Assembly: GCA_009493725.1 (NCBI GenBank)
Contig: VOGB01000004.1
Span: 558,001-622,000, forward strand
Direction: 5' to 3'
Source of the DNA: Pseudoramibacter fermentans
Lineage (GTDB): Bacteria; Bacillota; Clostridia; Eubacteriales; Eubacteriaceae
DNA length: 64,000 bases
Below the pieces are notes generated by a model that was given only the letters and a program-made list of their open reading frames with translations, was not told the origin of the DNA and ran no database searches. Both the position numbers and the translations under genes were made by a program. Below, one piece after another: positions 54,577-61,522 of this stretch; position 1 is the stretch's first letter; every line of letters begins with the position of its first letter.

Positions 54577-55785
54577 ATGTTAAATATAAATATATTGACA
54601 TTAATGCCAGAGGATTTTAAAGGCTTTTTATCATCTCATATCGTCAAACGTGCGATTAAAAATCAAACAGCAAATGTACAGGTGATTGATATCAGGCAAT
54701 TTGTCAAAGGGAGTTTTCGTAAAATTGACGATTCGCCATACGGTGGTGGCGCCGGCATGATTCTGCGTTATGAACCAATTGTAAAAGCAATCAATGCACT
54801 CAAACAGAGTGAGACTTTTACAATTTTAATGTCACCTTCTGGACAGACGTATAATCAGGCAATGGCTCGAAAAATTGCCCACACTTATGATAATATTATT
54901 ATGATTTGCGGCCATTACGAAGGTGTTGATGAACGTGTTATGAATTATGTTGATTTAAAACTTTCAATAGGTGATTACGTTTTGACTGGTGGGGAATTAC
55001 CTTCCATGGTTGTAACGGATTCAATATTGAGGCAATTAAAAGATAATTTGAAAGCATCTAGTCTTGAAGAAGAATCTTTTGATCATTTCCTTTTAGAATA
55101 TCCGCAATATACACATCCCAGGGAAATTGATGGGTATCGCGTTCCCGATGTACTGTTATCAGGAGATCATAAAAAAATCGAAAAATGGCGTCATATTCAA
55201 TCATTAAAAATGACGAAAAGGTTTAGACCTGATTTATTCAAAAAATACCAAAGCATAAGCATAGACGAGAAAAATATCATAGATAGGAGTATTGAAATGA
55301 CAGAGGATAAACAAAAAGATAAGCACAATTTTGATCTATCAGATGAATTAATATATCGTAGGTTTATGTTGATTAACAACAGTGAGCTCCAGCATTTCTT
55401 TCACGAAATGACAATCTCTGAGTTCATTGTGCTGAATTTAATTTTAAAAAATGAAAAAAATGATCCGATTTATGGTGGCAAAACTTATTTATCAGATTTA
55501 GCCGAAAGTCTGCACCGTCCAATTCGCTATGTATCCAATTTATCGCGACAGCTTCAAGACAAAGGGTTGATTATCTGGAAGCATGACGGAGATGGAGAAC
55601 AAGGTACATACGTTATGATCACAGATGATGGAAAAAAATTAGTTGAAGACCACCAAAAATCAACTCAGCAATTTTATTCTCATGTGATCGAAAAGTACGG
55701 TCAACAGAATATGATAAAATTACTTGACTTAATGAAGCAATTGGATACCGTTATCACGACAGAGTTGGAAAAGGAGAAACAATGA
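54577..55785 (+). CDS. TrmD paralogue fused to a MarR-type winged-helix domain
   Basis: The open frame encodes 402 residues. Residues 1-230 are a second TrmD, clearly diverged from the copy at 39857 but with the SPOUT motifs kept: YGGGAGMILRYEP, CGHYEGVDERV, LSIGDYVLTGGELP and LLEYPQYTHP. A short linker leads to a MarR-family domain (about 250-400) with the recognition region LAESLHRPIRYVSNLSRQL and the wing KHDGDGEQGTYVMITDDG. The fusion ATG has no Shine-Dalgarno. An in-frame ATG at codon 241 has an ideal one (see 55285-55299), so a free MarR product is likely. It overlaps the citrate synthase gene by four bases. I know of no described function for such a fusion. Confidence 0.85.
   Translation: MLNINILTLMPEDFKGFLSSHIVKRAIKNQTANVQVIDIRQFVKGSFRKIDDSPYGGGAGMILRYEPIVKAINALKQSETFTILMSPSGQTYNQAMARKIAHTYDNIIMICGHYEGVDERVMNYVDLKLSIGDYVLTGGELPSMVVTDSILRQLKDNLKASSLEEESFDHFLLEYPQYTHPREIDGYRVPDVLLSGDHKKIEKWRHIQSLKMTKRFRPDLFKKYQSISIDEKNIIDRSIEMTEDKQKDKHNFDLSDELIYRRFMLINNSELQHFFHEMTISEFIVLNLILKNEKNDPIYGGKTYLSDLAESLHRPIRYVSNLSRQLQDKGLIIWKHDGDGEQGTYVMITDDGKKLVEDHQKSTQQFYSHVIEKYGQQNMIKLLDLMKQLDTVITTELEKEKQ
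55285..55299 (+). promoter_or_regulatory. Internal ribosome binding site and ATG at the TrmD/MarR junction
   Basis: AGGAG (55285-55289) lies seven bases before an in-frame ATG (55297-55299), exactly where TrmD homology has ended and before the MarR homology begins. Translation from here would give a 162-residue MarR protein (55297-55785), the usual MarR length. Confidence 0.75.
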
Positions 55786-57113
55786 GTCAAGGACAATCAA
55801 AATACCTCGAAAGACAAATCGCAATATGTAAAGAAAATGACGAAATTTCACCTCGGCTTTACAGTGAATATGGCGTAAATTTAGGGCTGAGAGATCCTGA
55901 TGGAAAGGGCGTCCTAACTGGGTTAACGAATATCTCCGCAGTCAATGGTACAAAGGTTGTCGGCGGAAAACGCGTGCCTTGTGAAGGAGAATTGTGGTAC
56001 CGAGGCTATCGTATTGAAACATTAATCAATAGCTTAGGTGAAAATGAAATGGGATTTGGCAGAACAGCCTATTTATTATTAATGGGAGAATTGCCATCTG
56101 ATGAAGAGTTAAAAACCTTCACTTCAGCAGTTCGCCATTATCGAAAACTGCCAACGAATTTTGTCAGAGATGTCATTATGAAAGCACCCAGTTCGGATAT
56201 AATGAATAGTATGTCTAGATCTATTTTGACACTGGCATCTTATGATTCAGAAGCCAAAAATCCTTCTCTTCAAAATAATTTAAGACAATGCTTACAATTA
56301 ATCGGTCAATTCCCGATGCTGGCCGTTTATGCATATCATGCTCATGTTTTTACAAATTTGGATGGCAGCATGTACGTACATAATCCAAAGCCGGAATTGT
56401 CGACCGCTGAAAACTTTTTAATGATGCTCAGACCCGATCAATCTTTCACTTCAGTTGAAGCAAAGACATTGGACACTGCCATGATTCTGCATATGGAACA
56501 TGGTGGAGGCAATAATTCAACATTTACAACGCGAGTCGTAACGTCAAGTGGTTCTGACACGTATTCTACGATTAGTGCAGCTATGTCATCTCTAAAGGGG
56601 CCAAAACACGGCGGGGCTAATATTAAAGTTATGAACATGATGAACGATATCCGTCAAAATGTAAAGGATTATTCTGATGAAGATGAAATAGCCTATTACT
56701 TGAGAAAAATACTAGCAGGGGAAGTACTGGATCACAAAGGACTGATCTACGGTATGGGGCACGCTGTCTATACTTTATCCGATCCAAGAGAAAAAATATT
56801 TAAGAAATATGTTAAACAGTTGGCCAAGGAAAAGGGAAGAGAAAACGATCTTTTACTTTACGAAAATATTGAAAAATTAGCGCCAGAGCTTATTAATGAA
56901 AAACGTAAAGTTAAAAAACCTGTCTGTGCAAATGTTGACTTCTACAGCGGATTCGTTTTTAACATGTTAAACATTCCAATTGAATTGTACACACCGCTTT
57001 TCGCTGTGGCAAGAATCGTTGGATGGAGTGCACATCGAATGGAAGAGTTGATCTGTACAGATAAAATCATTAGACCAGCGTACATGAGCGTGATGGAAAA
57101 ACATGAAAATTGA
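55782..57113 (+). CDS. gltA: Citrate synthase (Si type)
   Basis: A 443-residue citrate/2-methylcitrate synthase family enzyme that condenses oxaloacetate with acetyl-CoA. Catalytic blocks are visible: LKGPKHGGANIKV and GMGHAVYTLSDPR for the two histidines, and CANVDFYSGFVF for the aspartate. The N-terminal roughly 60 residues precede RGYRIETL, as in the longer Clostridial form. In a fermenter it more likely supports glutamate synthesis than a full cycle; no aconitase or isocitrate dehydrogenase adjoins. It overlaps the upstream MarR reading frame by four bases, so it is coupled to it. Confidence 0.93.
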   Translation: MSQGQSKYLERQIAICKENDEISPRLYSEYGVNLGLRDPDGKGVLTGLTNISAVNGTKVVGGKRVPCEGELWYRGYRIETLINSLGENEMGFGRTAYLLLMGELPSDEELKTFTSAVRHYRKLPTNFVRDVIMKAPSSDIMNSMSRSILTLASYDSEAKNPSLQNNLRQCLQLIGQFPMLAVYAYHAHVFTNLDGSMYVHNPKPELSTAENFLMMLRPDQSFTSVEAKTLDTAMILHMEHGGGNNSTFTTRVVTSSGSDTYSTISAAMSSLKGPKHGGANIKVMNMMNDIRQNVKDYSDEDEIAYYLRKILAGEVLDHKGLIYGMGHAVYTLSDPREKIFKKYVKQLAKEKGRENDLLLYENIEKLAPELINEKRKVKKPVCANVDFYSGFVFNMLNIPIELYTPLFAVARIVGWSAHRMEELICTDKIIRPAYMSVMEKHEN

Positions 57114-57124
57114 GAGAACAGTTC

Positions 57125-57160
57125 AGAGATGACAGGTGGGTAAGCTTGTCATCTTTTTTT
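57125..57160 (+). terminator. Terminator after citrate synthase
   Basis: AGATGACA (57127-57134) pairs with TGTCATCT (57147-57154), followed by seven T in total. It ends the SBP-TrmD/MarR-citrate synthase operon. Confidence 0.88.
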
Positions 57161-57173
57161 CTTGAAATAAATC

Positions 57174-57202
57174 TTTATCTCAACAAATATATATGATATA
57201 TT
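57174..57202 (+). promoter_or_regulatory. Possible promoter for the sodium-dependent transporter
   Basis: TTTATC (57174-57179) and TATATT (57197-57202) are 17 bases apart, and TGA before the -10 gives an extended -10 box. Confidence 0.5.
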
Positions 57203-57245
57203 AATGAATACTTAAATATTTAAGAAGTTTTAGAGGGGGTAGTTT

Positions 57246-58661
57246 ATGCAAAATAAGCATTCTCACAGTAGCTTTAGTGGACAACTTGGCTTTGTGATGG
57301 CTGCTGCAGGCTCAGCTGTTGGCTTGGGAAACATCTGGCGATTTCCATATTTAGCGGCTAAGGACGGCGGCGGCGTTTTTTTAGTTATTTACTTAGTTTT
57401 AGTTCTAACGTTTGGCTTTACTTTACTTACAAGTGATATTGCGGTCGGCAGATATACCCAAAAAAGCCCAATTGAAGCTTATGAAGCGCTTAAACCAGGA
57501 TGGGGCTTTTTAGGAAAAATCACTTTCTTAGTTCCAGCAATTATTATGACCTATTACGCTGTTATTGGCGGATGGGTACTCAAATATGTAATGACTTATT
57601 TTATTGGAGAGGGACAAGCTGCGGCTTCCACAAATTATTTTTCTTCATTCATTACATCACCGGTCGCTCCAATTGTATATGGTCTTATTTTCATGATCTT
57701 TACTTCGCTTATTGTGTATCGTGGTGTACAGAATGGCGTCGAAAAATTTTCGAAAGTGTGCATGCCGATTTTGTTTATCATGATTTTGGCCATTTCTATT
57801 TTTTCACTTACACTGAAGCATACAGAAAATGGCGTCACTCGGACCGGTCTGCAGGGATTAGCTGTTTATATGATTCCAAATTTTAAGGGAATGACATTTG
57901 GAAAATTTCTCTCAGTTGCCTTAGATGCGATGAGTCAGTTATTTTTCTCATTATCAGTTTCGATGGGAATCATGGTTACTTACGGGTCTTATGTAAAAAA
58001 AGATGTAGACTTAAACCATTCGATTAACATGATCGAGGTTTTTGATACCGTTGTGGCTTTTTTAGCCGGGTTAATGATCATTCCTTCGATTTATGTTTTC
58101 TCTGGAACAGAAGGAATGGCTTCTGGGCCATCATTGATTTTTGTCTCTTTGCCAAAGGTATTCAACGCAATGGGGCCAGTAGGTAATGTTTTCGGGGCTG
58201 CATTTTTTATTATGGTGACTTTTGCAGCGCTTACTTCTTGTATTTCTGTTCTTGAAACATTGGTTGCAGACTGCACGAAGCTTTTTAATGCACCTAGAAA
58301 AAAGACCACTCTAGTCTTAACGGTTATTTATAGTGTGGCTACAGTCATAATTACATTGGGATACACGATCTTTTACTTTGAATTAAAATTGCCCAACGGT
58401 ACAGTAGGACAATTATTAGATTTAGCAGATTATATCAGTAATAGTGTATTAATGCCAATTACATCTTTATTATCGTGCATTTTGATTGGTTGGGTCGTAA
58501 AGCCTAAGCTGATCATTGATGAAATGGAATTGAACGGAGAAAATTTTAAAAGAAAATCTATTTATTCTGTGATGGTAAAATACATTGCACCTGTCATTAT
58601 GGTTATATTGTTCTTGCAATCGACGGGTTTCTGGCAGTGGTTAGCTAAATTAGTGCATTAA
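57246..58661 (+). CDS. Sodium-dependent transporter (neurotransmitter:sodium symporter family)
   Basis: A 471-residue membrane protein with about 11-12 helices, related to LeuT and MhsT. The sodium/substrate site in TM1 is visible in AAAGSAVGLGNIWRFPYL, and TSDIAVGRYTQKSPIEAY follows TM2. Bacterial members take up amino acids with sodium; which one cannot be told here. AGAGGGGGT precedes the ATG. It has its own promoter and terminator, although it follows an operon that also hints at amino-acid sensing. Confidence 0.92.
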   Translation: MQNKHSHSSFSGQLGFVMAAAGSAVGLGNIWRFPYLAAKDGGGVFLVIYLVLVLTFGFTLLTSDIAVGRYTQKSPIEAYEALKPGWGFLGKITFLVPAIIMTYYAVIGGWVLKYVMTYFIGEGQAAASTNYFSSFITSPVAPIVYGLIFMIFTSLIVYRGVQNGVEKFSKVCMPILFIMILAISIFSLTLKHTENGVTRTGLQGLAVYMIPNFKGMTFGKFLSVALDAMSQLFFSLSVSMGIMVTYGSYVKKDVDLNHSINMIEVFDTVVAFLAGLMIIPSIYVFSGTEGMASGPSLIFVSLPKVFNAMGPVGNVFGAAFFIMVTFAALTSCISVLETLVADCTKLFNAPRKKTTLVLTVIYSVATVIITLGYTIFYFELKLPNGTVGQLLDLADYISNSVLMPITSLLSCILIGWVVKPKLIIDEMELNGENFKRKSIYSVMVKYIAPVIMVILFLQSTGFWQWLAKLVH

Positions 58662-58668
58662 AATAAAT

Positions 58669-58721
58669 AAGACGTCATACTTTTGAAAGGTGCCGATCAC
58701 CTTGCGTATGACGTCTTTTTT
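58669..58721. terminator. Bidirectional terminator between the transporter and PPIase genes
   Basis: AAGACGTCATAC (58669-58680) pairs with GTATGACGTCTT (58706-58717), with an inner AAGGTG/CACCTT stem (58687-58703) and six T. It ends the transporter and starts two bases beyond the minus-strand gene end. Confidence 0.9.
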
Positions 58722-58722
58722 G

Positions 58723-59490
58723 TTATAGTCCTAATTTAATTTCAACATTATATTTATCTTTTAAATCTTCGGCTTCATTGACATAAGCTCTGTTCTGTTT
58801 TTGTCCTAAAAGGAAACGATGCAGACTATCATGAGCCGCTTCAAAAGGAATCTTTTCTTTGATTTTTTTATCGGTTACTTTAATGATATGATAGCCAAAT
58901 TGTGATTTGACAGGTTCGGAAGTCATTTCACCTGGTTCCAAAGCAAAAGCAGCCACTTCAAATTCAGCGACCATTTGACCTTTGTGGAAATAGCCTAAAT
59001 CTCCGCCTTTTTCTCTGTTTGCCTGATCTAATGAATAATCTTTAGCGGCTTGTTCGAATGTTTTGCCGCCATCATTGATTTCTTTAATGATATCAACAGC
59101 TTGCTGTTTAGAAGGAAGCAGGATGTGAGAAGCTCTGATTGAATCCGGTGCAATAAACTGATTGCTGTGTTCGTTATAATACGCTTTTAATTCTTCTTCA
59201 GTTACCTTCACATTATCCATGAAATGCGCAATCATATAAGATTTCATGAACTTTTCTTTCATTTCAGCAAATTCTTTTTGGTATTGTTCCGTTTCTTCGA
59301 CGTGTTCATCTTTTCCCTTTAAGTAGAACAGTTCTTGCGCAATCATTTCATTTAACAGCTGACGCTGCCCTTCACGTGTTTTGAATTGAGCCTGTTGATC
59401 TGCAGGAGCCTGCGCAATAAGAAGATCTAACTGATTCTGAGTAATTTCCTTACCTTCTACAATCGCAAGGACTTTATCTTCTAAAGACAT
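58723..59490 (-). CDS. Peptidylprolyl isomerase, parvulin type (cytosolic)
   Basis: A 255-residue PpiC/SurA-like protein. A helical N-terminal chaperone region (about 1-115) precedes one parvulin domain (about 118-210) with RASHILLPSK, GGDLGYFHKGQMV, FEVAAFAL and SQFGYHIIKV. No signal peptide or lipobox is present (it starts MSLEDKVLAIVEG), so unlike PrsA it should remain in the cytosol. AGGAGGG lies before the ATG. It is a single-gene unit with a consensus promoter. Confidence 0.9.
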   Translation of the reverse strand: MSLEDKVLAIVEGKEITQNQLDLLIAQAPADQQAQFKTREGQRQLLNEMIAQELFYLKGKDEHVEETEQYQKEFAEMKEKFMKSYMIAHFMDNVKVTEEELKAYYNEHSNQFIAPDSIRASHILLPSKQQAVDIIKEINDGGKTFEQAAKDYSLDQANREKGGDLGYFHKGQMVAEFEVAAFALEPGEMTSEPVKSQFGYHIIKVTDKKIKEKIPFEAAHDSLHRFLLGQKQNRAYVNEAEDLKDKYNVEIKLGL

Positions 59491-59523
59491 AATATCCCTC
59501 CTATTAATTAAGATATAAAAGTT

Positions 59524-59552
59524 ATATTAACGGTTATCATTTTAACTGTCAA
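59524..59552 (-). promoter_or_regulatory. Sigma-A promoter for the parvulin gene
   Basis: On the minus strand, TTGACA (complement of 59547-59552) and TAATAT (complement of 59524-59529) are 17 bases apart. Confidence 0.75.
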
Positions 59553-59600
59553 TAAAATTTCATGACCTCTAAGTTTCTATTTTTAGAATCATTTCAAGTC

Positions 59601-59628
59601 TTTACATTTATGTAGAATAGTGTATAAT
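59601..59628 (+). promoter_or_regulatory. Promoter for pyrH
   Basis: TTTACA (59601-59606) and TATAAT (59623-59628) are 16 bases apart. The transcript would have a leader of about 75 bases containing a terminator-like hairpin. Confidence 0.62.
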
Positions 59629-59660
59629 ATATATAAATATAAAAATAAGTTGTTGTCGAA

Positions 59661-59687
59661 AAGAGCACGTTTTTGTGTTCTTTTTTT
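59661..59687 (+). terminator. Terminator-like hairpin in the pyrH leader
   Basis: AAGAGCAC (59661-59668) pairs with GTGTTCTT (59675-59682), with one G-U pair, then T to 59687. It lies after the pyrH promoter and 14 bases before the ribosome binding site, so it could act as an attenuator. Confidence 0.65.
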
Positions 59688-59711
59688 AGGATATAGAATA
59701 AGGAGGTTCCT

Positions 59712-60431
59712 GTGAAAGCAAAATATGAGCGTGTGATGATAAAACTTAGCGGTGAAGCTCTGGCAGGCGATCAGGGGTTTGGAATTAATCCATCAACTGT
59801 TAAAGATATCTGCACTTCAATTAAATCTGTATATGATTTAGGTGTTGAAATATCGATTGTTGTTGGCGGTGGAAATTTTTGGCGAGGCCGCCAAAGTGAT
59901 GAAATGGACAAATCAACAGCAGATTACATGGGAATGCTGGCAACTGTTCTGAATGCGCTCGCTCTGCAGGATTCACTTGAAGGCATGGGAATTCCGGTTC
60001 GAGTTCAAACAGCTATTGAAATGCGAGAAATTGCCGAACCTTACATTAAGCGCAAAGCAGTTCGCCATCTTGAAAAAAATCGCATTGTCATTTTTGCCGC
60101 TGGAACAGGAAACCCCTTTTTTACTACAGATACAACAGCAGCACTGCGAGCAGCAGAAATTGATGCAAATATTATTTTGTTGGCAAAGAATGTCGATGCT
60201 GTGTACGATTCTGATCCTAACATTAATCCCGATGCGAAAAAATATTCTCATTTATCTTATCTAGATGTCATCAATCGTGGATTAAAGGTGATGGATTCTA
60301 CTGCAATCACCTTATGTATGGATAATCACATTCCAATCTTAGTTTTTGGACTAAACGATCCAAAGAATATTTTACGGGCTATTTCAGGCGAAAAAATTGG
60401 AACATTAATTAATGGAGATAAAAATGAGTAG
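59712..60431 (+). CDS. pyrH: UMP kinase
   Basis: A 239-residue amino-acid-kinase-fold enzyme converting UMP to UDP. KLSGEALAGDQGFG near the start, VVGGGNFWRGR and the FAAGTGNPFFTTDTTAALRA block are characteristic. It starts with GTG at 59712, five bases after AGGAGG. frr overlaps its end by eight bases. The usual upstream rpsB and tsf are absent. Confidence 0.96.
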   Translation: MKAKYERVMIKLSGEALAGDQGFGINPSTVKDICTSIKSVYDLGVEISIVVGGGNFWRGRQSDEMDKSTADYMGMLATVLNALALQDSLEGMGIPVRVQTAIEMREIAEPYIKRKAVRHLEKNRIVIFAAGTGNPFFTTDTTAALRAAEIDANIILLAKNVDAVYDSDPNINPDAKKYSHLSYLDVINRGLKVMDSTAITLCMDNHIPILVFGLNDPKNILRAISGEKIGTLINGDKNE

Positions 60432-60981
60432 TGAAGTCATGACGGCTGCCGAACAAAAGATGAACGGCGCCATTGAAAATTTAAATAGTAGTTTGCTGAC
60501 ATTACGAGCCGGACGAGCGAATGCGCATATTTTAGACAAGGTAACAGTTGATTATTACGGAGCAAAGACGCCTGTTAATCAGATTGCTACAATAGCTGTT
60601 CCGGAACCTCGTTCAATTACAATTCAGCCATACGATATCAATAGCATCAAAGATATTGAAAAGGCTATTTTAAAGGCCGACTTAGGATTTAATCCATCAA
60701 ACGATGGGAAAATAATTCGATTAGTTGTACCGCAGCTGACCGAAGAACGAAGAAAAGAATTGGTCAAATTAACCAAAAAATATGGCGAAGAGTGCAAAGT
60801 TTCAGTTCGAAACGTAAGAAGAAAAGCTGATCAAAAAATTAAAGCTCAGCAAAAAGATAATGAAATCAGCGAAGACGAATTGCACGATATTCAAGATGAT
60901 ATTCAAGATTTGACAAATAAAAAAATAAAAGAAATTGATCAAATCTTGGACGAAAAAGAAAAGGAAATTTTGGCAGTTTAA
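60424..60981 (+). CDS. frr: Ribosome recycling factor
   Basis: A 185-residue factor, the exact usual length, that splits post-termination ribosomes with EF-G. SLLTLRAGRANAHILDKV and PEPRSITIQPYD are diagnostic. The ATG at 60424 follows ATGGAG and overlaps pyrH by eight bases; an ATG at 60412 overlaps that site. A strong hairpin separates it from rimP. Confidence 0.96.
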   Translation: MSSEVMTAAEQKMNGAIENLNSSLLTLRAGRANAHILDKVTVDYYGAKTPVNQIATIAVPEPRSITIQPYDINSIKDIEKAILKADLGFNPSNDGKIIRLVVPQLTEERRKELVKLTKKYGEECKVSVRNVRRKADQKIKAQQKDNEISEDELHDIQDDIQDLTNKKIKEIDQILDEKEKEILAV

Positions 60982-61001
60982 AAAGAATATATAATTTATG
61001 G

Positions 61002-61035
61002 CATGAGAGTGGGGCTTCCCACTCTTATGTTTTTT
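61002..61035 (+). terminator. Terminator between frr and rimP
   Basis: CATGAGAGTGGG (61002-61013) pairs with CCCACTCTTATG (61018-61029), with one G-T mismatch-type pair and a GCTT loop, followed by six T. rimP starts only 11 bases later and no promoter is visible between, so read-through or a distant internal promoter must serve rimP-nusA-infB. Confidence 0.85.
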
Positions 61036-61045
61036 GTGAAACAAA

Positions 61046-61501
61046 ATGACTAAACAAGAAAAAATATATGAATTGTTTGAACCCATTGTTACTCAAATGG
61101 GTTATGAATGTTACGATGTTGAATTAAACAAAAATGGAAAAAATAAAGTCTTAATTGTTTATATTGATCATCCAGATGGTATAAAACTAGATGACTGTGA
61201 AACTGTCAGCCGTAAAATCAGTCAATTTTTAGATGAAGTAGATCCAATACAGGATGCGTATACATTGGAAGTATCTTCTCCAGGAATTGAAAGAAAATTA
61301 ACAAGAGTCAAACACTATCAGGCGGCTGTTGGGAAAAAAATAGATATTAATTTATTTAAGCCAATAAATAAAAAGAAAAAATTGTGCGTTTTGCTAAAAG
61401 AAGCGGGCGATGATGGAATCGTTGTTTTAGACGATCAACAAGAAATCCAGTTTCGCTATTCAGATATTGCCAAGGCGACAATCCATTTTGATTTTAATTA
61501 A
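61046..61501 (+). CDS. rimP: Ribosome maturation factor RimP
   Basis: A 151-residue 30S assembly factor (YlxS/YhbC). GYECYDVELNKNG in the N-terminal domain and YTLEVSSPGIERKL, the family signature, are present. No clear Shine-Dalgarno is seen before the ATG because the terminator T tract lies there. nusA follows after 21 bases. Confidence 0.95.
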   Translation: MTKQEKIYELFEPIVTQMGYECYDVELNKNGKNKVLIVYIDHPDGIKLDDCETVSRKISQFLDEVDPIQDAYTLEVSSPGIERKLTRVKHYQAAVGKKIDINLFKPINKKKKLCVLLKEAGDDGIVVLDDQQEIQFRYSDIAKATIHFDFN

Positions 61502-61522
61502 TATATATTGTAGGAGTGGAAA

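Noticed and set aside
54577..55300. Second trmD as an assembly duplication of the first
   Set aside because: The two TrmD sequences differ at many positions and lie in unrelated neighbourhoods, so this is a true paralogue.
54577..55785. TrmD/MarR fusion as a sequencing frameshift
   Set aside because: Both halves are in the same frame with no gap in either domain, so no frameshift is needed. A single missed stop codon in the linker cannot be excluded from sequence alone.
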